Part shown: positions 48,394 to 57,567 of the stretch, piece after piece | Position numbering within the stretch: the first letter of the stretch is position 1 | How the letters are laid out: every line of letters begins with the position of its first letter | Source of the DNA: Tenacibaculum sp. SG-28 | GTDB lineage: Bacteria; Bacteroidota; Bacteroidia; Flavobacteriales; Flavobacteriaceae | NCBI RefSeq assembly: GCF_002954385.1 | Contig: NZ_MQVY01000006.1 | Location: forward strand, 1 to 64,000 | Reading direction: 5' to 3' | Length of the DNA: 64,000 bases | Translations under genes and position numbers: made by a program | Notes under the pieces: generated by a model | What the model was told of the DNA's origin: nothing | Database searches by the model: none | The model's input: only the letters and a program-made list of their open reading frames with translations

Positions 48394-49280
48394 GGTCTTT
48401 TTCAATAACAATTATCCCCTCTTGTGTCTTTCATTCATTATGTAGTGATTCATAATATGAAGTTTTAATTGTTTTGAAAAAAATATCAAATATTATGCCA
48501 TAATTTTAAAAGAAATATAATTTGCGTTGTGTTTTATTGCGTATTTAAACTATCAATTATTCTTTTATTACGATGTGTTTATTTTTTTATTTTTAACAAT
48601 GGTACTAAAATATATACCAAAGCCCCTTAAATTCTACTTATTATTTTTAAGTGTCTGTATCGATAACATTCCTAAATTTACAAAACATTTTTTTCATATT
48701 TGTATTTTAAATACCCTAAAATTATGGTAGCGTACTGAATATTGTCGCGTTATTCTTTTTAAGGTATAAAATCATCTCCTATTTTTATTATTTGGCTACT
48801 GTTTTGATAAATTTTACAACACAATTTTGCAATTATATCTGGGAACTTATAATGAAGCTTTAAAAAATAATGAGTATTTTTCTATTACTAAAAAAATACT
48901 CATCTATTCAAACTAACTAAACAATGTAAAAGCTCTGAAACTTTTCTTAAAGTTAGTTTTAATATTTTCCGATTCTTTTACTCATTCGATAATTAGTCAT
49001 TTTTTTTCGGTAAATGGTTCGATATTGTAGATTAGTTTTGTGCCGATACAATTTGCGATGTATTGTCTCGCTTTTTTGCAGTTGTACAAGTGGTAAAATA
49101 CGCTATGTAATATATCTGTTTGGTTTTTTTAAGTTTAGTTTCTACTCTTTTTTTTTATTACTAGTTCTAATTTATGAGTTTTTATACTTCATATGTACTA
49201 CATGCATACTAGATGTGAATACATCTCGTACTTTTGATATTGATTTTAATTATAGTAGTAGTAGTTTGAATCCTTTGAAG
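48394..49280. other. 887-base gap with no recognised gene
   Basis: Very AT-rich. Apparent open frames here are low-complexity, rich in Phe, Leu and Ile, and one runs through the aqpZ terminator. Noted elements are an imperfect hairpin near 48869-48903 (GAGTATTTTT / AAAAATACTC) and a TAGTTTTG box at 49033 without a -33 partner. The gap is bounded by terminators on both sides, so an unannotated RNA is possible but unproven. Confidence 0.4.
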
Positions 49281-49311
49281 AAAAAGGCTGCATTTAGATG
49301 CAGCCTTTTTT
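49281..49311. terminator. Terminator of aqpZ
   Basis: Thirteen-base stem AAAAAGGCTGCAT / ATGCAGCCTTTTT with loop TTAG, 68 bases after the aqpZ stop on the minus strand. The symmetric structure would also stop plus-strand transcription. Confidence 0.8.
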
Positions 49312-49378
49312 GTATCAATGATCTTTAGTTATTGTTATTAACAAACAAAATGAATAGCAATACCCAATTCTAGTTTGA

Positions 49379-50080
49379 TTATTTCTCAGTAGTAAGGAAT
49401 TTGTACACTAATCCAGCTAAAGAAGCCCCAATAATAGGAGCGACCCAAAACAACCATAGTTGCCCCATGGCATTTGCTTCTGCAAAAATAGCAACAGCAG
49501 TACTTCTTGCAGGGTTAACCGAGGTATTGGTAACAGGTATGCTTATCAGATGAATCAAGGTTAGCGCGAGTCCAATAGCAATGCCACCGAATCCGGGAGA
49601 AGCATTTTTGTGAGTCGCACCCAAAATGACAATTAAGAACATGAATGTCATTATTACTTCGGTGACAAGTGCTCCTATCAAACCATAGTTTACACCATAA
49701 ACATTTGCGTCATAAAAATTGGTAGCAAAAGCACCAGGAGAGGAACCCACACCAGAAAAATCTGTAGCACTACGAACAATTAGAAATAAAATGGCTGCTC
49801 CAAGAGTCCCTCCCAATACTTGCGCCCCTATGTATGGGGCAACTTCTTTTTTGTCAAACCTTCCTCCAATCCATAAGCCTACAGATACAGCTGGGTTAAA
49901 ATGTCCTCCGGAGATATGTCCTAGAGCATAAGCTCCTGTTAAAACGGTTAAACCAAAGGCAAGCGATACCCCAACAAGTCCTATGCCAATATCAGGTATT
50001 CCTGAGGCTATAACTGCGCTTCCACAACCACCGAGAACTAACCACATAGTTCCAATAAATTCTGCTACTAATTTTTTCAT
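49379..50080 (-). CDS. aqpZ: Aquaporin Z
   Basis: 233-residue major intrinsic protein with six membrane helices and two half-helices carrying the NPA boxes, [13 protein letters not shown] (about 59-71) and [12 protein letters not shown] (about 184-195). The second NPA is followed by Arg of the selectivity filter, and the opening [18 protein letters not shown] is of AqpZ type. It is a water channel in the inner membrane. Monocistronic. Confidence 0.93.
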   Translation of the reverse strand: MKKLVAEFIGTMWLVLGGCGSAVIASGIPDIGIGLVGVSLAFGLTVLTGAYALGHISGGHFNPAVSVGLWIGGRFDKKEVAPYIGAQVLGGTLGAAILFLIVRSATDFSGVGSSPGAFATNFYDANVYGVNYGLIGALVTEVIMTFMFLIVILGATHKNASPGFGGIAIGLALTLIHLISIPVTNTSVNPARSTAVAIFAEANAMGQLWLFWVAPIIGASLAGLVYKFLTTEK

Positions 50081-50633
50081 AATTTTCCTTTAAGTTTTTC
50101 TTATAATTAAAATGATTTTATGCTATGTTACCTAATGATTTAGGGTACTATAGTTGGAGGTAAATTACAACATATACTAAAATAAAACAACTTGATTACC
50201 AACTATTAAATTGAATACTGCTCTACAGTATTAGTTTTCTTTTGTCTGAGAAGGGGCAATGGGTATGATATTTGAAAAGAGGTATAAGTTACAAGCATTA
50301 CGAGTTTATAAAAAAGCATTTTGAGTATTGCTTAAAATACAAAAAAAATGTTAAAAATGTGTTGCTTGTATTAGATCCAACATCAAAAAAAGGTAAGTTA
50401 TCATTAAGATATGGACTGTTTTTGAAAGCATTGTATGGAACATAAATCTAAGTAGTTTAAATACATATTATTCTTTAGAGTTTATGAATAAAAAATATAT
50501 AAATAAATAGTAGAATTTGTATAGAGAAAATTGCTTGATTTTTAGGAAGCAGTGAATCCTGTATGTAATAATAAAAATAATAAGAGTTCTCTCATTTTTT
50601 ATATTGTTTTTGCAAATACGATTTGTGTTAAAT
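50081..50633. other. Intergenic upstream of aqpZ
   Basis: About 550 AT-rich bases. No open frame or repeat recognised; it must contain the aqpZ promoter on the minus strand. Confidence 0.4.
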
Positions 50634-50660
50634 AAAAAAAGGAGCATAAAGCTCCTTTTT
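50634..50660 (-). terminator. Terminator of barrel protein gene
   Basis: Stem AAAAAGGAGC / GCTCCTTTTT, 17 bases after the stop of the 159-residue outer membrane protein, with a long T run on the minus strand. Confidence 0.75.
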
Positions 50661-50677
50661 GTGTTAGTTTCTTATCG

Positions 50678-51157
50678 TTAAAGATTAAACATTACGCCCA
50701 AACCAATATTCGAAAATGTGCCTCCGTCAACACTAACTCCTGAATATGAAAGGTTAAAGGATATTCTTTCATTCAAACCATAAATAAGCATAGGTCTGTA
50801 ATAAAAACCACCGTCGTTGCCGTCTGGAGACAAACCTATAGCATATCCAATATCAGCTCCTAATGTGAATTTATCTGAAATACCGTACCTTCCGGCTGCT
50901 GCAATTGGTAAAAAGGAAGCATTGTCAATTTCGAATCCGGCAATTTCATCACCAAAATAGGTTAAAAAGCCTGCCGCCACACCATATTTAAACGCTGAAT
51001 CGGATTCAAACATATAATTTGCATCTAATCCAAGTGCAAATGTGTAACCATTATCTGCATCACCTACAGGTAAACCAAAAGTTGCGCCCGCACTAAATTG
51101 TGCATTAGCAGTAAAGCCCAAAGCGAGAAAGGAAGCTAATAATAAAAATTTTTTCAT
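50678..51157 (-). CDS. Small outer membrane beta-barrel protein
   Basis: 159-residue protein with a signal peptide (1-19, ending FTANAQ) and alternating amphipathic strands (about six to eight), Gly and aromatic rich, ending VMFNL with the C-terminal aromatic-x pattern of outer membrane barrels. It resembles the OmpW/OprF-like outer membrane beta-barrel domain family. No specific substrate can be inferred. Single gene. Confidence 0.78.
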   Translation of the reverse strand: MKKFLLLASFLALGFTANAQFSAGATFGLPVGDADNGYTFALGLDANYMFESDSAFKYGVAAGFLTYFGDEIAGFEIDNASFLPIAAAGRYGISDKFTLGADIGYAIGLSPDGNDGGFYYRPMLIYGLNERISFNLSYSGVSVDGGTFSNIGLGVMFNL

Positions 51158-51347
51158 AATGTATTTATTTAAATTTATTAACTGCCAAAATATGGAAAAA
51201 AAGTTTTTAATAAAAATTTAATTTTGATAGAGTTAAATCATAATGTCCTATTAGAGAAACAAAATGCATTATTTTTCGAAAAAAATACCGAAATTATTAT
51301 AATATAATTTCACAGATTTCGTCAATTAATTTCCGCTTAGTATTGGT

Positions 51348-51938
51348 CTAAAACTGCCATCCAAAATTCAGGCCAAATTTCCCAGCTAATTCTCGTTCAC
51401 TAGGGCCATCTGCAAAACCAAGATTACGACCTAAACCACCGCTTATGTCGATAAAAAATCCAGAGTTACTTACCCATTTCCAACCGATACCAACACCAAT
51501 AGCTGTTTCAAAGTAATTTTTAGAACTGGCAATTTCATTAGAATAAACATCATAACTAATATCGTCTTCATAGGTATAAAACTTTAAAAAGCCTTCTCCG
51601 TAGAACCCTTTTGCACCGTAATCTTCCTTGGAAAAAAAGTATTGACGATAAAATGGTGAAAACGAAAACTTTTCTAATATTTCCGTCCCATTATTATCAT
51701 CAAAGTTGATGTTTAAATCTGCTCCAATACTACTGTGTTTGTTTAAAACATATTCATACCTAGGGTTAAATGCCGGAAAGGTAAGGGCAGCAATTACATC
51801 CAAACTAAGATTGTGTCTTTTTCTCTCTGAGAATTCGGTAATTCGTTTTTGACTTTCAGTTTCAGTACTTTCTTGCCTGTCTTGTGCATTAACTATAAGG
51901 CTTGTGAAAAGTACCGTGAGCAATAATGTCTTCTTCAT
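51348..51938 (-). CDS. Outer membrane beta-barrel protein (DUF3575-like)
   Basis: 196-residue protein with a signal peptide (1-18, ending IVNAQ), a charged linker (ESQKRITEFSERKRHN) and eight or so predicted strands ending LNFGWQF, typical of a terminal outer membrane strand. The pattern VIAALTFPAFNPRYEYVLNK is like DUF3575-type small barrels of Bacteroidota. Function unknown. Unrelated in sequence to the neighbouring barrel. Confidence 0.72.
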   Translation of the reverse strand: MKKTLLLTVLFTSLIVNAQDRQESTETESQKRITEFSERKRHNLSLDVIAALTFPAFNPRYEYVLNKHSSIGADLNINFDDNNGTEILEKFSFSPFYRQYFFSKEDYGAKGFYGEGFLKFYTYEDDISYDVYSNEIASSKNYFETAIGVGIGWKWVSNSGFFIDISGGLGRNLGFADGPSERELAGKFGLNFGWQF

Positions 51939-52483
51939 AATTGTGATTTTTTTTTAGGTTTTTAGAATTTTTATTTAAAGATTTTAAATATATAAAAAGG
52001 TTGCGTGTTTTTTTTATGTTTTCTAGTTTAGGTATTTGATTTGTGATTTTTTTAAGATTTCATTCGTATTGCAATAATTGTTATGGCTTAAAAAAATTAA
52101 CTTTAGGTGATCTTCACAATAAAGGATATTTTTATTGGTATTTTTGGTGTTTTCAAATTTTAGTACCATTGGTTCTTTTAGTTTATTGAAAAATGCAAAG
52201 GCGAAGAATCTTAGTTATAGCATAGCTATTTTATTCGAGTAATTATTAGGGTCACCTAGGATTTTAGTGTAAGAACTACTGTATGTTAGTGTATGAAAAC
52301 TACTTCTATAAAAAATAAAATGAATCTAGTTTTACAAAATATCCACAATTTTTTAAGCCATAGATAAACGAACTGAAATTGTTTTTTCTTCAATTTAACG
52401 ATCACATAATTTAGGTACTTAATTGGTTGTGGATTTTTTATTGCCTTTTTAAAATGGATTTCAATAAATTAGGTTTTTACTAT
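51939..52483. other. Intergenic, nothing recognised
   Basis: About 545 bases between the barrel gene and the tRNA-Met terminator. No frame, repeat or strong hairpin seen. Confidence 0.4.
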
Positions 52484-52511
52484 AAAAAAATGCGCCGTAA
52501 AGCGCATTTTT
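52484..52511 (-). terminator. Terminator of tRNA-Met
   Basis: Stem TGCGC / GCGCA extended by A and T runs; on the minus strand followed by seven T residues, about 20 bases after the tRNA. Confidence 0.6.
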
Positions 52512-52529
52512 ATTGGTATTTCCACTATG

Positions 52530-52603
52530 TAGCGAGGAGCAGATTTGAACTGCCGACCTCAGGGTTATGAATCCTGCGCTCTAACCAACTGAGCTACCTC
52601 GCC
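52530..52603 (-). tRNA. tRNA-Met(CAT), elongator type
   Basis: 74-nt cloverleaf on the minus strand: acceptor GGCGAGG/CCTCGCT with a terminal G-T pair, discriminator A, anticodon loop TTCATAA (CAT). It lacks the three G-C pairs of the initiator anticodon stem and has a paired first position, so it is elongator Met or, less likely, the lysidine-modified Ile tRNA. Confidence 0.9.
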
Positions 52604-52615
52604 TGATTGCGGGTG

Positions 52616-52623
52616 CAAATATA
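52616..52623 (-). promoter_or_regulatory. -7 element of tRNA-Met
   Basis: Minus-strand TATATTTG, 13 bases upstream of the tRNA, the same distance as for the tRNA-Gly pair. The nearest TTG is only 15 bases further up, shorter than usual. Confidence 0.55.
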
Positions 52624-52707
52624 TATGTTTTTTTATTTCAAGGATAAAAAAAATGATTTTTTTTTTAAATAAAAAATATATATCTTGGCGTGCAAATCTG
52701 AAATTAC

Positions 52708-53091
52708 ATGAGTAAAGTAAAATTTGAATTAGAGTTTCCAATCCATGCTTCTCCGAGCATGTTGTACCAATACTTAGCTACACCAGCAGGTTTAGAGGAG
52801 TGGTTTGCGGATAGAGTAAATTCTCGAGGGAAGCTGATAACCTTTGAATGGGATGATTCTGAGGAAGAAGCAAAGATTATTACTAGTAAATCAGATGAAC
52901 GGATAAAGTTTAAGTGGACCGAGAGCGAAGGCGATGAAAGTTATTTTGAATTTCGTATCCAAAAAGATCCGTTAACCAAAGATGTAGTAGTACTGGTTAC
53001 CGATTTTGCCGATGGAGAAGACGAGGTAGAGGAAGCAAAAATGTTGTGGGAAAATCAAATAGATGAACTAAAACACACTATTGGAGCATAG
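52708..53091 (+). CDS. START-like (SRPBCC/AHSA1) domain protein
   Basis: 127-residue cytoplasmic protein of the START/Bet v1-like superfamily: FPIHASPSMLYQYLATPAGL (first strand and helices), EEWFADRV, and a C-terminal long helix AKMLWENQIDELKHTIGA. Such small acidic proteins occur as single copies across Bacteroidota and their ligand is unknown. A strong terminator follows before the aminotransferase gene. Confidence 0.8.
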   Translation: MSKVKFELEFPIHASPSMLYQYLATPAGLEEWFADRVNSRGKLITFEWDDSEEEAKIITSKSDERIKFKWTESEGDESYFEFRIQKDPLTKDVVVLVTDFADGEDEVEEAKMLWENQIDELKHTIGA

Positions 53092-53107
53092 TATTTTGTG
53101 AAAAAAT

Positions 53108-53149
53108 AAAACAAAAACACTCGGCTATTTTGTCGAGTGTTTTTGTTTT
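53108..53149. terminator. Terminator after START-like gene
   Basis: Sixteen-base stem AAACAAAAACACTCG / CGAGTGTTTTTGTTT with a ten-base loop, 17 bases after the stop. Confidence 0.8.
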
Positions 53150-53196
53150 TATAACTGTGTGAAATTAGTAATTTTGCAAATGTAAAAAAACAAACA

Positions 53197-54033
53197 ATGG
53201 TAAATTTTAATGGCGTACTTAGTACTGCTGAAATCGTTTCTATCTCCTCTGCAAATAGAGCCTTTAAATACGGAGATGGTGTCTTTGAAACCATCAAAGT
53301 ATCCAACAATAAAATAATCTTTTTAGAAGATCATTATTTTAGATTGATGGCTTCCATGCGCATGCTACGTATGAAAATACCAATGAAATTTACCCTTGAA
53401 TTTTTACAAGAGGAAATCTTAAAAACACTACAATTAGAGCAGCCACAAAATGATATATTCCGAGTTCGAATAACTGTATTTCGAAAAGACGGTGGTTTAT
53501 ATGCACCAACATCTAATGAAGTGGACTATCTCATAGAGGCAAAAAAGGTCAACGTTCAAGAAAAAGAAGTATACAGCATTGATTTGTTTAAAGATTTTTA
53601 TAACTATTCTAGCTTATTATCTACCGTAAAAACAACCAATAGAATGCTAAATGTTTTGGCTTCTGTTTTTGCAGATGACAATGACTTGGATACCTGTATT
53701 TTATTAAACGAAAGAAAGGGAGTTGTTGAGGCTGCTAATGGTAATATCTTTATTATTAAAGGAAATCTGGTGAAAACTCCTGCTTTGTCAGAGGGGTGTA
53801 TAAAAGGAGTTACTAGAAAGAAAATAATCGAAATTCTAGAAAAACACCCTGAATATACTATTGAAGAAACAGCTATATCTCCATTTGAAATTCAAAAAGC
53901 AGATGAGGTATTTATAACTAATGCAATAACAGGGATTCAATCGGTAACGAATTATCGCAAAAAAACATTTCAAAAAACCATTACCAATAAGTTAAAAAGT
54001 AGTTTAAGAGTAAAGAGTATTACAGAAAGCTAA
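53197..54033 (+). CDS. Class IV (PLP) aminotransferase
   Basis: 278-residue fold-type IV PLP enzyme (branched-chain aminotransferase / aminodeoxychorismate lyase group). Family features: NRAFKYGDGVFETIK, the PLP Lys in LSTVKTTNRMLN (about 147), NERKGVVEAANGNIFII, and the GCIKGVTRKKIIE phosphate-binding turn. The size and the GVFET motif fit either BCAT-like or PabC-like activity; I cannot separate them. It ends four bases inside the convergent YqgE gene. Confidence 0.85.
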   Translation: MVNFNGVLSTAEIVSISSANRAFKYGDGVFETIKVSNNKIIFLEDHYFRLMASMRMLRMKIPMKFTLEFLQEEILKTLQLEQPQNDIFRVRITVFRKDGGLYAPTSNEVDYLIEAKKVNVQEKEVYSIDLFKDFYNYSSLLSTVKTTNRMLNVLASVFADDNDLDTCILLNERKGVVEAANGNIFIIKGNLVKTPALSEGCIKGVTRKKIIEILEKHPEYTIEETAISPFEIQKADEVFITNAITGIQSVTNYRKKTFQKTITNKLKSSLRVKSITES

Positions 54034-54602
54034 TTCATTGAAATGTCATCAGGTGCATTGGCCCAAAACCTATATTCACCACCTCTATTGAGTAATTGAT
54101 TTTTCCATAAGGTTTTGTTGTCAATGCTAAATATATTATCATATTGATTTTTCGAAACAAACCATGAATTGGTTTTTACCTCATTGGCTAGTTGTTTAGG
54201 TTCCCATCCCGAATAACCAAGAAAGAATCTTATGTCACTGGCTTTAATGGTTTGGTTGTTTAAATGTTCTTTTAAAAAACTAAAATTACCACCCCAATAA
54301 ATTCCATTGGTTACCTCGATACTATTTGGAAGCAAATCTGGAGTTTTGTGTATAAAATATAAATTGTCTTGTTCTACAGGGCCTCCTTCATAGATTCTAA
54401 AATCACAATCAATATCAGGAATTAAATCTTTTAGCGTATACGATAATGGACGATTCAATATAAATCCCACAGAGCTAGTTTTAGAGTGTTCTGTTAGTAA
54501 AATGATAGACCTATTAAATGTTTTATCATTTAAAATGGACGGCTCCGCAATAAGTAATTTTCCTTTTTCTAGTTCAATAACACTCGCACCCATAAAAAAC
54601 AT
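54030..54602 (-). CDS. YqgE/AlgH family protein
   Basis: 190-residue DUF179 protein: GKLLIAEPSILNDKTFNRSI, VGFILNRPL, YEGGPVEQDNLYFIH, and FFLGYSGWEPKQLANEV. The family is conserved but its function is not settled. Its 3' end overlaps the convergent aminotransferase gene by four bases. It lies 63 bases downstream of the LytTR response regulator. Confidence 0.88.
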   Translation of the reverse strand: MFFMGASVIELEKGKLLIAEPSILNDKTFNRSIILLTEHSKTSSVGFILNRPLSYTLKDLIPDIDCDFRIYEGGPVEQDNLYFIHKTPDLLPNSIEVTNGIYWGGNFSFLKEHLNNQTIKASDIRFFLGYSGWEPKQLANEVKTNSWFVSKNQYDNIFSIDNKTLWKNQLLNRGGEYRFWANAPDDISMN

Positions 54603-54665
54603 ATTTAGAATACTAATATATAAAAATTTAATAAAAATTTAACATAATTAGCGAAATATATAGAT

Positions 54666-55415
54666 TTATAAGTTGTCAATTGCTTGTATTACTTCGGCTT
54701 TTTTTCGAACAGAAACCGGAATTGTTTGGTTGTTATCTAAAACAATATAGCCGCCATCGGTCTTATGGAATTCTTTAAGACACTGTAAATTAACAAGGTA
54801 GCTTTGGTGTACTCTCAAAAATTGACATGCTTGTAGAATGTCTGTAAAGTACTTTAGCGTTTTAGCTACCAAAATTTTTTCTTTATTAGTCGTGTAAAAT
54901 TCCGTGTAATTATTATCAGATTTACAATACATAATCGTCTCAATATCTATTACGAGTATTTTATTTCCGGTATGTAACGATATTTTTGTAGGTTTTTTAT
55001 TCGGTTGTAGGAAAGAGTTGTGCAAGATGTTTAATTGTTCTGTAGACGGTGGTAAATGCTGTTTAACTTTCCGAATCGCTTGTTCTAATTCTGAAGAACT
55101 GTAGGGTTTTAAAAGGTAGTCTATTGCAGCAAATTTAAAGGCTTTTATTGCAAATTCATCACTGGCAGTCACGAAAATTACTTTTGAACTGATATCCGGA
55201 TGAATTTCAAGTATATCAAATCCAGTTCCATCTCCGAGCATAATATCTAAGAATAAGATATCGGGTTGTTTACTCCTCAGTAGCTTGGAAGCCTCAACTA
55301 CACTAGAAGCAGTTCCGAGTATAGAGATTTCAGGATAGTCTATTTCCAAATCATTCTTTAACATTTCTAGTGCTGTTGGGATATCATCTACAAGTACTGC
55401 TGTTAGTTTTTCCAT
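54666..55415 (-). CDS. LytTR-family response regulator
   Basis: 249-residue regulator. The receiver domain (1-115) has acidic pair Asp10/Asp11, phospho-acceptor Asp57 in ILFLDIML, the switch Thr in VIFVTA, and Lys103 in YLLKPY. The C-terminal LytTR DNA-binding domain is residues 140-249 (ISLHTGNKILVID, YFTDILQACQFLRVHQSYLV). LytTR domains bind direct repeats about 21 bp apart, and such a repeat lies at 58921-58953. It is one base from the histidine kinase stop, so the pair is co-translated. Confidence 0.93.
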   Translation of the reverse strand: MEKLTAVLVDDIPTALEMLKNDLEIDYPEISILGTASSVVEASKLLRSKQPDILFLDIMLGDGTGFDILEIHPDISSKVIFVTASDEFAIKAFKFAAIDYLLKPYSSSELEQAIRKVKQHLPPSTEQLNILHNSFLQPNKKPTKISLHTGNKILVIDIETIMYCKSDNNYTEFYTTNKEKILVAKTLKYFTDILQACQFLRVHQSYLVNLQCLKEFHKTDGGYIVLDNNQTIPVSVRKKAEVIQAIDNL

Positions 55416-55416
55416 T

Positions 55417-57471
55417 TTAAAAATCTGTTTTTAATGGTATTTTAAACCAAACCTTGGTTCCTTTTACAATGCCATTTTCGATAATTTCATTTAGATGTAA
55501 AGTTGCGGTGCTACCGAGACTTTCAATACGTGTTTTAGTAACTTCTATTGCTATGGAGTTATGATCGTTGCCTTTCTTTTTTTTCTGGGCGGTAACAATG
55601 CCGATACCATTATCATAAATCTCACAATGTAAATAGTTGTCCTTATCGTAAACATATATGCGAATAGAACCACTAGTTCCATTAATCCCATGTTTAATAC
55701 TATTCTCCACAAACGGTTGTAATAACATTGGCGGGACTATTATTTCTTCACTTGCTATTGATAGATTTGTTTCAATAGTATACTTAAATGGAATTGCACT
55801 TATCTGTTGTTCTAAGATAATATAGTTTTCTAGAGTTTTTAATTCTGTTTGCAATGCAACTTCTTCTTTCCTTGAGCTGTGTAAAATACCTCTTAATAAC
55901 GAAGAAAAAGTTGTAATTGTACTTTCTAAATCCTTTGTTTTTCCCAATTTCCCTTGGGCTTTTATACTGTTTAAAATATTAAATATAAAGTGAGGATTCA
56001 TCTGTAACTGTAGGGCTTTTTGCTCTAAAGTTAGAAGTTTGTTTTTCAGTTTTAATTGCTCTATTTCTTTGCGATTTTTAGTTCGTATATTTTTGGCGTA
56101 CCTCGCTATAACTATTAGGATCACACTAGCTAACAGTAGTATAAATAGCATGCGAACCCACCACCTGTCATACCAAGGCTGCGCTATAACAAAATGGAAT
56201 TGTAACGGCTTGCTATTTTTGGTAAACGAGGTTTTAGATTGCACACTAAAAGTGTAGTCTCCGGGTTTTAAATCTATCAGATTTACCATTTTTTTACTTG
56301 ACCACGGACTGTATTCTTTTCCAAATCCATAGCGATATAGGATTGTTTCGGGGTGATTTATGTCTATAGAATTAAATGAAAATGCCAAGTGGTTTTTGTC
56401 GTATGGTAGTTGTAAAGTGTTTTGGTAGGTATTAATATTGATACTGTCTAAGCTTTCGAATACTACCTCTATATTTTCGAAGCGAACTATAGGTCTTTGG
56501 GGAATAGCTTCATTTTTATTTTCGTATTTTAAGATTCCATTATTTTTAGTCCCAATCCAAATATTTTTTTGCATGTCTTGAAAAACATCTGTAATTGCAT
56601 TTGATATTCTGGTATTGTATTTCGTGATTTTTCGATGAAAGGAAAGATTATTATTTAAAATTTCAATGCCGTTTGTATTTGAAAAAAGCCAAAATCTTTT
56701 ATTAATTTCTCGTATTCCTAATATATTTTTTGTCGTAACAGGAACCGTAAATAATTTTTCGTCTTTATAAATAATCAGTCCGCTGTTTTTACTTGTTGCA
56801 AGAATTTTATTTTTAGTGATTAGAATATCGGTGAAAACCCCATCTTTAATTTTTTTAATGGTACTCGGTTCTTCGATATTGTCTATCTTCCATAGGGCTT
56901 CTTGCGTTGCAATCCAGTAGTGTTTTTCATCGTATTTGATATCGTTTATTTGTGCCAAATCAATTTTGTAATGCAAACGCAATGCGGCAATAAAGCCATC
57001 TTTCATCTTATAGATGCCCTTGTTGGTTCCGAGATAAAAAGTTTCTGCTATTTTAGATATGCAATGTATTCCCTTATCATCAATTTGTTTCAAGTCTTTT
57101 GCACTTTGTAAAATAAAGGAAGTTGGAGTTCCTATCAAAAGACTATCTAAAGTTGGATATATCTCAGATATAAAGGTTGGGTCATGTTTACTGTTGATTG
57201 TATATTCTGTGAAGGTATTGCCGTCAAATCTCGAGATACCCATATTGGAAGCAAACCAAAGGTATCCACTTGGGTCTTGTCGAATTGCAGTAATATAATT
57301 ACTTAAAAGGCCATTTGCTTTGTTATATAATTTGGTCTTTAAAAAGATTTCTTCTTCTTTGCCTTTTGCAATAGTATAGTTGTTTAATGTGTCGCTATTT
57401 TGCCCTAAGCTTTTGAAAACTTGTAAACAAATTAAAAATAATAGAGAAAATAGGACTTTTAAAGAATTCAT
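55417..57471 (-). CDS. LytS-type sensor histidine kinase with beta-propeller
   Basis: 684-residue membrane kinase. Signal peptide (1-23); ligand-binding propeller of Reg_prop repeats (about 45-325, LWFASNMGISRFDG, IWIGTKNNGILKY); a Y_Y_Y domain (about 360-430, LKPGDYTFSVQSK); one membrane helix (437-456); coiled region; His-kinase domain with phospho-His494 in LQMNPHFIFNILNS and N-box Asn590 in FVENSIKHG. It senses an unknown extracytoplasmic cue and phosphorylates the LytTR regulator directly downstream. A lipoprotein gene and terminator lie just upstream. Confidence 0.93.
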   Translation of the reverse strand: MNSLKVLFSLLFLICLQVFKSLGQNSDTLNNYTIAKGKEEEIFLKTKLYNKANGLLSNYITAIRQDPSGYLWFASNMGISRFDGNTFTEYTINSKHDPTFISEIYPTLDSLLIGTPTSFILQSAKDLKQIDDKGIHCISKIAETFYLGTNKGIYKMKDGFIAALRLHYKIDLAQINDIKYDEKHYWIATQEALWKIDNIEEPSTIKKIKDGVFTDILITKNKILATSKNSGLIIYKDEKLFTVPVTTKNILGIREINKRFWLFSNTNGIEILNNNLSFHRKITKYNTRISNAITDVFQDMQKNIWIGTKNNGILKYENKNEAIPQRPIVRFENIEVVFESLDSININTYQNTLQLPYDKNHLAFSFNSIDINHPETILYRYGFGKEYSPWSSKKMVNLIDLKPGDYTFSVQSKTSFTKNSKPLQFHFVIAQPWYDRWWVRMLFILLLASVILIVIARYAKNIRTKNRKEIEQLKLKNKLLTLEQKALQLQMNPHFIFNILNSIKAQGKLGKTKDLESTITTFSSLLRGILHSSRKEEVALQTELKTLENYIILEQQISAIPFKYTIETNLSIASEEIIVPPMLLQPFVENSIKHGINGTSGSIRIYVYDKDNYLHCEIYDNGIGIVTAQKKKKGNDHNSIAIEVTKTRIESLGSTATLHLNEIIENGIVKGTKVWFKIPLKTDF

Positions 57472-57533
57472 AAAACAAACATACTTAAATTATAGCACAC
57501 TTCATTCTACTGTATTGTACTGCAAATTACAAA

Positions 57534-57561
57534 ACCGGTAGAGTTTTGTGTTTCTACCGGT
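57534..57561. terminator. Hairpin after lipoprotein gene
   Basis: Stem ACCGGTAG / CTACCGGT with a short T run on each side. It sits six bases beyond the restored stop of the lipoprotein gene and upstream of the sensor kinase, so it may end or attenuate the lipoprotein transcript. Confidence 0.6.
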
Positions 57562-57567
57562 CTATTT

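Noticed and set aside
49014..49328. Open frame of 104 codons on the plus strand
   Set aside because: It crosses the aqpZ terminator and has a low-complexity Phe/Leu/Cys-rich product.
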